The translations under genes were made by a program, and so were the position numbers. Shown here piece after piece: positions 25,723 through 34,191 of a DNA stretch of 64,000 bases. A model generated the notes under the pieces. That model did no database searches and had not been told where the DNA came from. It was given only the letters and a program-made list of their open reading frames with translations. How positions within the stretch are numbered: the stretch's first letter is position 1; every line of letters begins with the position of its first letter. The stretch is from an archaeon (GTDB taxonomy: Archaea; Nanobdellota; Nanobdellia; Pacearchaeales; GW2011-AR1), in the NCBI GenBank assembly GCA_018697035.1, contig JABHSE010000004.1:195300-259299 (forward strand), written 5' to 3'.

Positions 25723-27603
25723 ATGTGGTCCCTAAATAAAAAAATATCTAATTCAGACTCAATTCTAGACGACGATAGTGAAGCCCTAAGTCCTCTAACA
25801 TTCTCAAACAACAAAACCCAGGCAGACATAGTCAAAGAAATACTCGACGAAATCGAAAAAGGCAACAAACTAATCTTCATCAAAGGAGTCTGCGGAACCG
25901 GCAAATCAGCAATCGCCCTAAACCTAGCAAGACACTTCAAAAAAACATCCATAGTCGTCCCAATCAAATCCCTCCAAGAACAATACGAAGTAGACTACAC
26001 AAAAAGGAAATTCATCCTAGGTAAAGACGGCGAACCCCTAAATATCGCAATCATAAAAGGCCGAAACAACTTTCGATGCCCATTCAACGGAGAACGAGCA
26101 GATGACAACGACTTACCATGCACAATCGAAATTCGCGAAAAAAACACAGACCAACTCCTCAAATACATTGCACAAAACCCAGCAGTCGAAAAAGAAGACT
26201 TCTCAAAAGCATCCGACATCAAACGTATGAACATCGCACCGGCCTGCCCCTACTGGGCCCCAATTATGCCCACGGAGATAAACCCTAAAGGATTACCTGA
26301 AGTCAAAAAGATAAAATACGAATCAATATGCGGAAAAGAATTTGCACTATTCCACAGAAAAAAAGGGTGCCCATGGACAGACCAATATACAGCATACAAA
26401 AACGCCGACGTTCTAATCTTCAACTCAATGAAATACCAAATCGAAACAATGCTCGGCAGAAAACCAAAAACCGATCTCGATATAATCGACGAATGCGACG
26501 AATTCCTAGACTCCTTCTCCTCCGAACGAAAACTCAACCTAAACCGTCTAGCCTCATCCCTAAACAACCTCATGCCAAAAGACCAAGAAAAACGAACCGC
26601 CGTCAAAAACCTAATCCACCAAATCAACGACATACTATACAACCCACCAATCACTGACATAGAAAGATTAGACAAATCCCCAATCATATCAATACTCGAA
26701 ACAGCACTAGAAAATCCAAACTTAGCAGAAGACGAAGAATTAAACTACTATAACACATTAGTTGAAATCGCAAGATCATTCGAGAACCTCCTCGACGAAA
26801 CATACATATCAATTCAACAGCAGGAAAACTATCAATCCCAAAAAGGCCTATTCAACTCATCCTCAAAATCAAAAGAAGACCCAATCATCGTAACAATCGT
26901 CTCAATCAATCTCGCACAAAAACTCCAAGAACTAATAGATCAAAACAATATCCTCGTCCTAATGTCAGGCACTCTCCACTCAGAAAAAGTGTTGAAAGAA
27001 ATCTTCGGCCTAAAGGAATTCAAAATAATAGAAGCCGAAGCAAAGAACCCAGGAACAATAAACAAAAAGAAAACAGGCGCCGAACTAAACTGCTCATACG
27101 CCAACTTCAAAAACGGGACAATAACAAGAGAAAGATTCCTAAAAACTCTAGATATGCAACTAGCAAGAGCAACACCTCCAACCCTAGTCCATGTCTCCGC
27201 CTTCAACGACCTCCCTTCAGAAGAAGAAAACCAAAAACTCATACTAGACAACATAATAACAAAAGAAAGACTCCGAGAACTCCAAAAACGAGACAACACA
27301 AATATAGACGACTTCACATCGGGAGTACACAACATCCTCTTCACAACAAAATGCGCAAGAGGAGTAGACTTCGCCGGCGACACATGCAACTCAATCATCG
27401 TCACAAAATTCCCCTACCCAAACATTCAAGGCCTCTTCTGGAAAATCCTCAAACAAGAACAGCCAGACAAATTCATGCAGTTCTACATGGATAAAGCAAG
27501 AAGGGAATTAATCCAAAAAGTCTCAAGAGGTGTAAGATTCAAAGGAGACAAAGTAGATTTATGGAGTCCAGATATTCGAGTTTTGAATGCCAAATTAGAT
27601 TAA
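25723..27603 (+). CDS. XPD/DinG-like superfamily 2 helicase
   Basis: 626 aa. Walker A FIKGVCGTGKSAIALNLA (about residues 51-68), DEAH-like box DIIDECDEF (about 252), motif VI-like QKVSRGVRFKGDKV near the C-terminus. Between motifs I and II lie cysteines (FRCPFNG, LPCTIEI, APACPYW, ESICGKE, GCPWTD) in the place where XPD/DinG enzymes hold an Fe-S cluster. DECD instead of DEAH is unusual. Likely a 5'-3' DNA helicase in repair. Confidence 0.85.
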   Translation: MWSLNKKISNSDSILDDDSEALSPLTFSNNKTQADIVKEILDEIEKGNKLIFIKGVCGTGKSAIALNLARHFKKTSIVVPIKSLQEQYEVDYTKRKFILGKDGEPLNIAIIKGRNNFRCPFNGERADDNDLPCTIEIREKNTDQLLKYIAQNPAVEKEDFSKASDIKRMNIAPACPYWAPIMPTEINPKGLPEVKKIKYESICGKEFALFHRKKGCPWTDQYTAYKNADVLIFNSMKYQIETMLGRKPKTDLDIIDECDEFLDSFSSERKLNLNRLASSLNNLMPKDQEKRTAVKNLIHQINDILYNPPITDIERLDKSPIISILETALENPNLAEDEELNYYNTLVEIARSFENLLDETYISIQQQENYQSQKGLFNSSSKSKEDPIIVTIVSINLAQKLQELIDQNNILVLMSGTLHSEKVLKEIFGLKEFKIIEAEAKNPGTINKKKTGAELNCSYANFKNGTITRERFLKTLDMQLARATPPTLVHVSAFNDLPSEEENQKLILDNIITKERLRELQKRDNTNIDDFTSGVHNILFTTKCARGVDFAGDTCNSIIVTKFPYPNIQGLFWKILKQEQPDKFMQFYMDKARRELIQKVSRGVRFKGDKVDLWSPDIRVLNAKLD

Positions 27604-27869
27604 AGATTACCAGGAACTACCATGTCAGGGATTAAAGTATTTTTGTCTGAGTTGTATTCAACCTTCCCTGTAGTAATTTTTCTGAAATTTCTTCCTCTAA
27701 ATTTCACATAATGCTCATAAAGATTATTTATAAGAGAATGATTTAACGAGGTTAATTCCCCTCCATATCCAATCAAATAAGTCATTTCTAAAAGAGAAAC
27801 CTCAGTACCAACAATAAATCTATCCTTTTTACTTAAAATCTCAGTAAGCTGACTCGAATCCTTTGACAT
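27600..27869 (-). CDS. hypothetical small protein
   Basis: 89 aa, no recognised domain; its 3' end overlaps the helicase gene by 4 bp. TTTATAAG at 27891-27898 lies 25.5 nt before the ATG, which supports expression. Composition is less skewed than the neighbours. Confidence 0.5.
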   Translation of the reverse strand: MSKDSSQLTEILSKKDRFIVGTEVSLLEMTYLIGYGGELTSLNHSLINNLYEHYVKFRGRNFRKITTGKVEYNSDKNTLIPDMVVPGNL

Positions 27870-27950
27870 AACAGTTAACCATAAAGACTATTTATAAGAA
27901 TTATTATACTCCACAACCCTTAAAAATCAAAATCAATTCTAAGCAACAAG

Positions 27951-28031
27951 CCCATATCGCGTAATGGTATCGCACACGACTGGAACTCGTGACCCCTCGG
28001 GGTATCCAAGTTCGATTCTTGGTATGGGCGT
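27951..28031 (+). tRNA. tRNA-Ser (GGA)
   Basis: Acceptor GCCCATA/TATGGGC closes a class II cloverleaf with D-stem GCG/CGC, anticodon arm CACGA-CTGGAAC-TCGTG, a long variable arm (ACCCC-TC-GGGGT) and T-arm CCAAG-TTCGATT-CTTGG. Anticodon GGA reads UCU and UCC. Discriminator G. Confidence 0.95.
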
Positions 28032-28068
28032 AAAACCTTAAAAACCAAAACCATCTCAAACAACCAAG

Positions 28069-28147
28069 CCTGTATCGCATAATGGTATTGCACCGGACTA
28101 GAAACCCGGGCCCTTGGGCATCCCCGTTCGATTCGGGGTACAGGCGT
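28069..28147 (+). tRNA. tRNA-Ser-like gene with anticodon AGA
   Basis: Acceptor GCCTGTA/TACAGGC, D-arm like the gene upstream, class II variable arm GCCC-TT-GGGC, T-arm CCCCG-TTCGATT-CGGGG. The anticodon loop is CTAGAAA, giving AGA, with an A-C mismatch closing the anticodon stem (CCGGA/CCCGG). Archaea normally lack A34 tRNAs and the GGA gene next to it already reads these codons, so it may be a diverging duplicate. The last 13 bases are repeated at 28270-28282. Confidence 0.8.
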
Positions 28148-28282
28148 TCTAGAATCGAATGGCTTGCCGTTTAAAGAAAATCTTATGATTTACTTTAGAA
28201 ATCTTCGATTTCGTGTCCGAGTTTTTCTAAAGCGAAGGCGATTTGCCCTTTAGGGTACTTGCGAAGCGTGGGGTACAGGCGT
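28136..28282 (+). repeat. hairpin element flanked by copies of the tRNA 3' end
   Basis: GGGGTACAGGCGT occurs at 28136-28148 (end of tRNA-Ser AGA) and again at 28270-28282. Between them, 28171-28238 is a 68-bp element about 80% identical to one inside a tRNA-Gly gene (61174-61242): stem AAAGAAAATC/GATTTACTTT, a second hairpin AAATC-TTC-GATTT, then CGTGTCCGAG and TTTTCTAAAGCGA. Smaller stems follow (GGC-GATTT-GCC, CCC-TTTA-GGG). Confidence 0.75.
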
Positions 28283-28288
28283 ATAACC

Positions 28289-28912
28289 CTACCTCTCCCC
28301 ATAAACTAAAATAGCACCATATCCAGCAGCCGCCCAAGCATTAACAAAAACCATCCTATCTACCTCTCTATTCTTCACCTGATTATTCGGCCCAGAATCA
28401 TGATAAAAAACCTTATCCCCTTCTCCACCAGTAAAGGTAACACTATGCCCCTGATGACAATCATCTCTACCAATAATCTTATTATGATCAATCCAAACAA
28501 TTGGAATACCTCCCTTATCAACACAAGATTCCAAATCTCTAGAAAACAATCTCTTCCTTTCAAAAATACCATATTCATGCACTCTCTTAATTGAACCAGA
28601 GACAATAGGTATATCCACATGCTTCAAAATTTTCTCCGCATTCTTCCCAAACCGTTCTCTAATATCTCCCTCATTCAAGGAAGGGGACAAATCATCTTTA
28701 GAATACTGCCGAACATCCAAACCTAAATTATAAAGAGCACCCGAAACCTGAGGCATCCAAGTCCAATATCCCTCCTTCCTACCAGTCATCACATCAAGCT
28801 CAGCCAAACTAACATTCCAATCATAAAAATGCTTCAACACATTTCTCATAGCAATCTGCGCGCACTGCTTCCCATCTCCACAGTCCTCAAAAAACGGAAT
28901 ATCCTTTATCAT
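28289..28912 (-). CDS. C39-like papain-fold peptidase
   Basis: 207 aa, no signal peptide. FEDCGDGKQCAQIAMRNVL holds the probable catalytic Cys (about residue 16), QGHSVTFTGG the His, and FYHDSGP the Asp, the order used by peptidase C39-like proteins. Usually linked to peptide processing or envelope work. Start ATG begins MIKDIPFFEDCGDG. It is a stand-alone protease, not fused to the ABC transporter at 12140-13927. Confidence 0.78.
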   Translation of the reverse strand: MIKDIPFFEDCGDGKQCAQIAMRNVLKHFYDWNVSLAELDVMTGRKEGYWTWMPQVSGALYNLGLDVRQYSKDDLSPSLNEGDIRERFGKNAEKILKHVDIPIVSGSIKRVHEYGIFERKRLFSRDLESCVDKGGIPIVWIDHNKIIGRDDCHQGHSVTFTGGEGDKVFYHDSGPNNQVKNREVDRMVFVNAWAAAGYGAILVYGER

Positions 28913-28952
28913 AAAAATACAAAAAACATTCCCATTAAAAACCTACCTAATC

Positions 28953-29807
28953 CTAATAAAACGAAGCACCCAAATCCACAATCCCACCCTCAAAACTCAC
29001 AACAATATTTTCCCCATCCTCATCATACCCTTCACTATACCACTTCCCATCTCTCTTCACAAACCCATCAAAATCCTTATCCAACAACCCACCTTCAACT
29101 TCAATCACAACACCACTACCTTCCGCAAATTCGAAATCAATATCACCAACACCACCTTCAATTTTGGCAACAGTCGGATAGTCCCCAAACACAATTCGAC
29201 TATCACTAACTCCCTGACTAATTTCCAACTTATTAATCTTCAATCCCCTAAGGTCCAAACTAACATCTGCAACACCATACTCCATATCCAAATCATAAAT
29301 AACACTATCACTAAGAAAAATCTTCCAACTTTCATTATCCCCTAAATTAACACCATCTCCTCTAGAAATATCAATAATCTTTTTAGCCTCACTCTCAATC
29401 ATCCTTTCCTCAATCACCGGATCTTCTCCACTAGTAGTCGCCCAAAAAATAATCTCATCAGCATAACCTGATTCACCTAATACGATAGATCCAGCTCCAT
29501 ACTCCAAGTTCAAATCAACATATTCAGATCCATTCAAATCAACATGCCTAGAGAAATCCCTACTCTCTCCAGCACAGCAATCCCAACCACTAGAAAAAAT
29601 CCCAAGGACAATCAATAGTAAAATACCAATAAAAGCCAATCCCTTCTGTCTAACCATAAACAAAACCCCAACAACAATTAACCCAATAGGCCAAACCTGC
29701 CAAGGAAGACTAATCGCAAGAAATCCCCACAAATCAAAAATCCCAATCAAACCAAAGGCCGCAAACAACATCCCAAAAAATAACTTAAAATGACTTCTTA
29801 CTTCCAT
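28953..29807 (-). CDS. LiaF/DUF5668-like membrane protein
   Basis: 284 aa. Three or so short membrane helices in the first 95 residues ([44 protein letters not shown]), then a repetitive beta-rich exterior domain ([39 protein letters not shown]) like the toastrack fold of LiaF/LiaG. Overlaps the PspC gene by 10 bp; together they resemble a PspC-toastrack envelope stress pair. Confidence 0.78.
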   Translation of the reverse strand: MEVRSHFKLFFGMLFAAFGLIGIFDLWGFLAISLPWQVWPIGLIVVGVLFMVRQKGLAFIGILLLIVLGIFSSGWDCCAGESRDFSRHVDLNGSEYVDLNLEYGAGSIVLGESGYADEIIFWATTSGEDPVIEERMIESEAKKIIDISRGDGVNLGDNESWKIFLSDSVIYDLDMEYGVADVSLDLRGLKINKLEISQGVSDSRIVFGDYPTVAKIEGGVGDIDFEFAEGSGVVIEVEGGLLDKDFDGFVKRDGKWYSEGYDEDGENIVVSFEGGIVDLGASFY

Positions 29808-30400
29808 CTTACACTCCTAAAAATTAAATACAAACCCCAAACCAAAAGTACCCATGGAAAAACAATCTCCGTACTATACAAATTAGCAAACCCAATAAAA
29901 ACCAACAACCCACCAAAAAACAAAGCAAAACCTCCACCTCGCCTCTTCTTCTTAAGCTTCTTAGTCTCCATCTTCTCAAACTTATCCTTTATCCTAGTGT
30001 CAACTCCCTTTCCCGAATCGAGCGGCACAACAACCCAAGCAATCAAATAAGCAACAATTCCAATACCAGTGAAGATAGACAAAACCGCAATCAACCGAAT
30101 AATAGTAGAATCAATCCCAAAATACTTCCCCAAGCCCCCACAAACACCACCAATCATCTTGTCGCTAGAACTTCGATACAATTTCTTATTCTTAATAATA
30201 GAATCCCCAGATTTTAAAGGAACAATTATCCATCCAATTAAATAAGCAAGTGCACCAATACCATGGACAAAAACAAGAGCCACAGTAATCAACCTAACAA
30301 TCACAGGATCAATCTTAAAGTACTCAGCTATCCCACCACAAACTCCAGCAATCATCTTCTCCGAATCACTCCGGTAAAGCCTCTTAGTTTTATCTTTCAT
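29798..30400 (-). CDS. double PspC-domain membrane protein
   Basis: 200 aa with two PspC domains: [20 protein letters not shown] (about residues 6-25) and [20 protein letters not shown] (about 75-95), each with its membrane helix, plus a third pair of helices at the end. Envelope stress sensor family. ATG 30400 (MKDKTKRL) is supported by an AT-rich octamer at 30422-30429, 25.5 nt away; the ORF could open further upstream but not with that promoter. Confidence 0.88.
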   Translation of the reverse strand: MKDKTKRLYRSDSEKMIAGVCGGIAEYFKIDPVIVRLITVALVFVHGIGALAYLIGWIIVPLKSGDSIIKNKKLYRSSSDKMIGGVCGGLGKYFGIDSTIIRLIAVLSIFTGIGIVAYLIAWVVVPLDSGKGVDTRIKDKFEKMETKKLKKKRRGGGFALFFGGLLVFIGFANLYSTEIVFPWVLLVWGLYLIFRSVRWK

Positions 30401-30455
30401 AAAATAACCACGAACATTTTCTTTAAAAAGATTAGGTAGGATTCCTACATTGTTT

Positions 30456-30797
30456 CTAATCTTGCTGATCAACAAGATAACTTGCATAATCTTCCTTATC
30501 TTTTATTGCAGCCTTCGCCAAAACCCAACCCAATTCTTCTAAAGAAATATTTCTCTTTCTCATTTCATGCCATACTTCTTCCCCAACCATCCTCAAACTA
30601 GATTCAAGTCTCCTAACATCAGCTCTTGCCAATTCATTAAATATTCCCCTACCTAAAAAAGCATAAGAATCATTAACAAGAAGATTATGTTCATCTGTTC
30701 CCATACTACTTACTCCAATCATATACCTCTCATCCTCATACAAAATTCGCGAACTTTCTTTCCTTACACCTTCTCTCATTTGACTTTCGTTTTCCAT
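30456..30797 (-). CDS. hypothetical protein
   Basis: 113 aa, acidic/basic helical protein with no recognised domain. Its DNA is closer to neutral skew than its neighbours. Expression is plausible from an AT-rich box near 30819-30826. Confidence 0.5.
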   Translation of the reverse strand: MENESQMREGVRKESSRILYEDERYMIGVSSMGTDEHNLLVNDSYAFLGRGIFNELARADVRRLESSLRMVGEEVWHEMRKRNISLEELGWVLAKAAIKDKEDYASYLVDQQD

Positions 30798-30907
30798 AAT
30801 TTACCCACTTAATTTGTATTTTTAATAATTTGTATAGTCTAGAACAACCCAAGTTATTTAATCTCCCAAACCAAAACCCAATTAAACCCACCCATCTTAA
30901 CAACCCC

Positions 30908-31483
30908 ATGATAACAACCCTCTTCCAAATCCTAGCAATAATCCTAACAACATCAATCTACATCAAAACTCGCAAAATCTCAACCCTCTCATCCCACCAA
31001 GGAATAAACCTAATCAACTCCGCCTTCCTCTTCTTCTCCCTAGCCTACATCACAACATTCCTAATCCAAACAGCATCCCTAAACATAGCAAGACAGTCCA
31101 TCCTCCAAGCCCTAACGTCCCCAATCCAAACCTACCTCTTCACAATAGCAGCCCTCTATCTAGCAGCCTCCCTATTCTGGAAGAATCAAAAGAAAGAAAC
31201 CTCCCCTCTCCATATCATAGCCCTCCTAGTAACAGTCCTCAGCAATTTCACCTCAATCCTAACATTAACCCTAACAACAATCTACGCCATAACGACAATT
31301 CAAGCCTACACAAATTATCAAAAAAAGAAAACGCCATTCTCTCAAATCTATCTAATAGCAATCGCACTCCTACTCATTAGCCAAATCCTAACACTAATAA
31401 ATTTCGCTCCAATAACCCCTCAATCCATGACAATCACAGCGTTCTCAATATTCCTCTACGGAACTCTAAAAATAATAAAATAA
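30908..31483 (+). CDS. polytopic membrane protein
   Basis: 191 aa with about six hydrophobic helices spread over the whole length; no recognised family. Very low Gly and Val, high Ile/Thr/Leu: a clear case of the + strand composition effect. ATG 30908 (MITTLFQIL) is chosen because the upstream segment is hydrophilic and lacks a promoter. The last codons (FLYGTLK) recur at 31569-31605. Confidence 0.6.
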   Translation: MITTLFQILAIILTTSIYIKTRKISTLSSHQGINLINSAFLFFSLAYITTFLIQTASLNIARQSILQALTSPIQTYLFTIAALYLAASLFWKNQKKETSPLHIIALLVTVLSNFTSILTLTLTTIYAITTIQAYTNYQKKKTPFSQIYLIAIALLLISQILTLINFAPITPQSMTITAFSIFLYGTLKIIK

Positions 31484-31531
31484 AAATGATATCTAAACTC
31501 CCCCTATCTAAACTTCAGCTGAACAAGTCAA

Positions 31532-31561
31532 ACCGGCAACCGGCAACCACGCCAAAGGCGT
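31532..31561. repeat. heptamer repeats plus hairpin
   Basis: Two ACCGGCA units (31532-31545), ACC, then ACGCC-AAA-GGCGT (31549-31561). Directly after it, 31569-31605 repeats the 3' end of the membrane-protein gene in changed form (reading FLYGTLKTIPN and stop), so the element lies between two copies of one gene tail. Confidence 0.65.
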
Positions 31562-31606
31562 CCATAGTCTTCCTATACGGAACCCTAAAAACTATTCCCA
31601 ACTAAA

Positions 31607-31861
31607 ATGGCAAAAAGAGAACGATTAGAAGTAATACACGACATCCTAACAACAATAAACAAATCCAAACAAATCCGTCCAACAAAACTACTCCACAAAT
31701 CAAACCTATCCCCACAGATGTTCAAACAATATATAGAAGAACTAACAAAGAAAAAATTCATAATCAAATCAGAAACAGAATTCTCCCTAACAAACAAAGG
31801 AAAAGAATTTCTAACAGAATATAGAACAATTCTAAGCTTCATAGACAACTTCGGACTCTAA
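31607..31861 (+). CDS. archaeal winged-helix protein
   Basis: 84 aa. Winged helix over nearly the whole protein: IHDILTTINKSKQIRPTKLL, SNLSPQMFKQYIEELTKKKF, and the wing with FSLTNKGKEFL. Resembles the small PF14947-type archaeal regulators that bind DNA as dimers. Confidence 0.75.
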   Translation: MAKRERLEVIHDILTTINKSKQIRPTKLLHKSNLSPQMFKQYIEELTKKKFIIKSETEFSLTNKGKEFLTEYRTILSFIDNFGL

Positions 31862-31891
31862 TTAATCAAGCACCCCGCAAAAGCAACTACC

Positions 31892-31984
31892 ATTTTTCGC
31901 AAGAAAAATAACCACCAAATTCAAAGAATTTAACCACCGAACATTGAAAATGTTCAACCACCCGATTAACGCGAAGCGTTAATC
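31892..31984. repeat. array of four hairpins linked by AACCACC
   Basis: Hairpins: ATTTTTC-GCAA-GAAAAAT (31892-31909), AAATTC-AAA-GAATTT (31917-31931), GAACATT-GAA-AATGTTC (31939-31955), GATTAACGC-GAA-GCGTTAATC (31964-31984). Linkers AACCACC at 31910-31916, 31932-31938 and 31956-31962. The last stem contains the rps10 stop codon (31979-31981). Lies between convergent genes; probably a terminator, but the linker conservation is not explained by that. Confidence 0.8.
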
Positions 31985-32287
31985 AACCATCTCAATTTTG
32001 ATCTTAACCGTTCGAGGAATAGAAATCCTCATAACATTATGCAACACCCTATCATTAGCCGGCAAATCAACAATCCGCTTATGAATCCTCATCTCATACC
32101 TATCAAATGTAGCAGTCCCATCACCACAAGGAGATTTCCTCGTCGTAACTTTCAATCTTTTAGTAGGCAAAGGAATTGGCCCAGAAATCGGAATCCCCGC
32201 TCCACTAGCAATAGTCTTTATCCGATCGATAACAGCATTCAACTTATCGATCTCCACGCTCTGCAATTTAATCCGCACGGTTGTCAT
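31979..32287 (-). CDS. rps10: ribosomal protein uS10
   Basis: 102 aa. Contains ISGPIPLPTKRLKVTTRKSP and the conserved SGAGIPISGP, with IHKRIVDLPANDRVLHNVM, matching archaeal/eukaryal uS10. Stands alone rather than in the usual str operon next to EF-1A. AT-rich box at 32309-32316 fixes the start; the stop codon is inside the terminal hairpin of the 3' array. Confidence 0.95.
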   Translation of the reverse strand: MTTVRIKLQSVEIDKLNAVIDRIKTIASGAGIPISGPIPLPTKRLKVTTRKSPCGDGTATFDRYEMRIHKRIVDLPANDRVLHNVMRISIPRTVKIKIEMVD

Positions 32288-32341
32288 AACATCAAGATAA
32301 AAATTAGACTTTTAAACCTTACTACTCATAAAAATAAAATG

Positions 32342-32677
32342 TTAAAATTTAGAGAGATATTTCTCTGCTAACTCCAATGTTCCCTCGACAAACATCCCAG
32401 GTTCCGCTAAGTATAAATAACCTTTTGAATAACTTCCACTGAAAACTTCAAATCCCTTACTGCTATCTAAACTAAATTTCTTAGAAATATCATCCTAGAT
32501 AAGTTCGATACTTCCTCCAATATAATGTCTACGAGGAAGAGCAACATCGTTATAACGAGCAGCTCTGGCAAATCTTCTTTCAGAAATTTTAAATAATGTG
32601 GGATTAATTCGGAACCCCTTAGCGAGAACAATATCTCCTGCCTTATGCTCAAAAAACCAATCCTGAAACGTACCCAT
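32342..32677 (-). pseudogene. small gene interrupted by an in-frame TAG
   Basis: A 60-codon ORF (starts MGTFQDWFFEHKAGDIVLAK) stops at TAG (32495-32497); the same frame continues for about 50 more codons (DDISKKFSLDSSKGFEVF ... YLSKF) to TAA at 32342-32344. The start is real by promoter geometry (shared box at 32699-32706, 25.5 nt). Either a recent nonsense mutation or readthrough of amber. Elsewhere in the window TAG ends normal genes, so recoding of every TAG is unlikely. No family recognised. Confidence 0.55.
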
Positions 32678-32698
32678 ACAAATAAATAAATAAGACGA

Positions 32699-32706
32699 TT
32701 AATAAA
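32699..32706. promoter_or_regulatory. shared TATA box midway between divergent genes
   Basis: TTAATAAA (centre 32702.5) is 25.5 nt from the starts at 32677 (-) and 32728 (+). Near-palindromic. Confidence 0.62.
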
Positions 32707-32727
32707 TATTTAGGTGCCCTAGAAACA

Positions 32728-33414
32728 ATGCAAGCAAAACACGTCCTAATAACAATCTTATTCCTAACCTCCCTAACATTCTACTACAATCTAACCGACC
32801 CAACACCAGACGCAACAACAGCCCAAGTAACAAGAATAATCGACGGCGACACCATAGAACTAAACGACACAACCAAGATAAGATTAATAGGCATCAACAC
32901 TCCAGAATCCAACCAACCATTATATCAAGAAGCAAAAAACTACCTAACCGGTCTAACCCAAAACCAAACAATCCGAATAGAATCCCACGGCCCAGACAAA
33001 TACCAACGAACCCTAGCCCACATCTACCTCCAAAATGAAAACATCAACGCCCAAATATTACAACAAGGCCTAGCAACATTATACTATTACGAACACGACA
33101 CCCACTACCAAGAACTAAAAGCCGCCGAAGAATTCGCAAGACTAAACCAACAAGGCCTCTGGAAAAAATCCCCAAACGCCCACTGCATCAACATAACATC
33201 CTTCCAATATACAGAACCAGAACACCTAATCCTCAAAAACACCTGCCCATTTCAACTCAATATAACATACAAAGACGACGCAACACACATCTATCAAGCA
33301 ACAATAAATCCAAACTCTCAATACACAAATAATTTCTCCCACATCTGGAATACAGACGGCGATTCAATTTACATCTACGACACAAAAGGTTTATTAAAAT
33401 TCTTACGATACTAA
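32728..33414 (+). CDS. secreted thermonuclease (SNase) with lamin-tail-like C-terminus
   Basis: 228 aa. N-terminal signal/anchor (ILFLTSLTF), then the SNase fold: VTRIIDGDTIEL (residues about 36-47), IRLIGINTPES, the Arg-bearing DKYQRTLAHIYL, and AEEFARLNQQGLW. The last about 75 residues (ITSFQYTEPEHLILKNTCPF, DGDSIYIYD) resemble a lamin-tail (LTD) beta domain, seen in other secreted nucleases. Probably extracellular degradation of DNA for nucleotides, useful in a host-dependent cell. Confidence 0.88.
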   Translation: MQAKHVLITILFLTSLTFYYNLTDPTPDATTAQVTRIIDGDTIELNDTTKIRLIGINTPESNQPLYQEAKNYLTGLTQNQTIRIESHGPDKYQRTLAHIYLQNENINAQILQQGLATLYYYEHDTHYQELKAAEEFARLNQQGLWKKSPNAHCINITSFQYTEPEHLILKNTCPFQLNITYKDDATHIYQATINPNSQYTNNFSHIWNTDGDSIYIYDTKGLLKFLRY

Positions 33415-33418
33415 TCAT

Positions 33419-33799
33419 ATGAAAGAAACCCCAGAAAGACACATTTCAAAATACGCAGCACCAGCACTAGGAATCTGCACCAAAATACCCCAAGAAGAAA
33501 AAAGCAAACTTCTAAAAAAAATAGACGAAGGCGGAAGCTTCACAAAAAAACAAATACAAGAATTCTTTCCAAAAGCCTACGAAATGATGAACGCATTATC
33601 AGAAGGAGAAGAAATAACCTTAGAAACCAGCAAAGAATACTGGTACAAATATCACAACACAATCGCAGAGCACGAACTATGCAGGGTATCATTCACAACA
33701 TATCGAGATCAAAACCTAAAAATTCCATCATACTTAAACCTCAAAGAAGGAGATGTTATTGCAACTCATTTAGGAACAATAATAGAAAAACTTCAATGA
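33419..33799 (+). CDS. hydrogenase-linked protein, possibly HypC-like at its C-terminus
   Basis: 126 aa. It overlaps the hydrogenase protease gene by ATGA. N-terminal part is helical (EEKSKLLKKIDEGGSFTKKQ); the end LKEGDVIATHLGTIIEKL resembles the HypC finish (GDYVLVHVG.AIEKL), and HNTIAEHELCRV could hold a Cys like the HypC iron ligand, though the MCL start is absent. May be a reduced cofactor-insertion chaperone (low certainty). Confidence 0.45.
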   Translation: MKETPERHISKYAAPALGICTKIPQEEKSKLLKKIDEGGSFTKKQIQEFFPKAYEMMNALSEGEEITLETSKEYWYKYHNTIAEHELCRVSFTTYRDQNLKIPSYLNLKEGDVIATHLGTIIEKLQ

Positions 33800-34191
33800 A
33801 AATTCTAACCTTCGGCAATCCACTCCTCAAACAAGACTCCCTTCCTCTAAAAATACTCCCAACCCTAATAAAACAATTCCCAAACATAACCTTCCTCCAC
33901 ATCGACCCAACAGAAGACCTCGAACAATACGGCCCACATTTAACAATCCTAGACACCGTCCAAAACATCGACAAAATAACAATCCTCACCTCAATCGAAC
34001 AACTCCATGCCAACAAAGTCTACTCAATGCACGACTTCGACCTAGCCCTCAATTTAAAACTCCTAAGAAAACTAGACAAAATAAAATCCGTCAAAATAAT
34101 AGGTATACCAATGAATACCACAGAAGAGATACTTCCTCAACTCCAGTCTATTCTCAAAAAATGCGCCGCACAAGACATGCAAGGATCATAA
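33796..34191 (+). CDS. NiFe hydrogenase maturation protease (HycI/HyaD family)
   Basis: 131 aa. MKILTFGNPLLKQDSLPLKI gives the GNxLxxDD-like start, with LHIDPTEDLEQY and VYSMHDFDLAL at the metal-binding positions. Such endopeptidases cut the C-terminal tail of the large subunit after nickel insertion. The gene is convergent with the large subunit and overlaps its tail-coding end by 55 bp. Confidence 0.8.
   Translation: MKILTFGNPLLKQDSLPLKILPTLIKQFPNITFLHIDPTEDLEQYGPHLTILDTVQNIDKITILTSIEQLHANKVYSMHDFDLALNLKLLRKLDKIKSVKIIGIPMNTTEEILPQLQSILKKCAAQDMQGS

Noticed and set aside
28289-28912. Leader peptidase dedicated to the ABC exporter at 12140
   Set aside because: C39-like triad fits, but the genes are 14 kb apart and the exporter lacks any fused peptidase domain; no direct evidence for a link.
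32495-32497. Genome-wide amber recoding (pyrrolysine)
   Set aside because: TAG ends trmB (6637-6639) and other genes normally, and no pyl genes are in the window.
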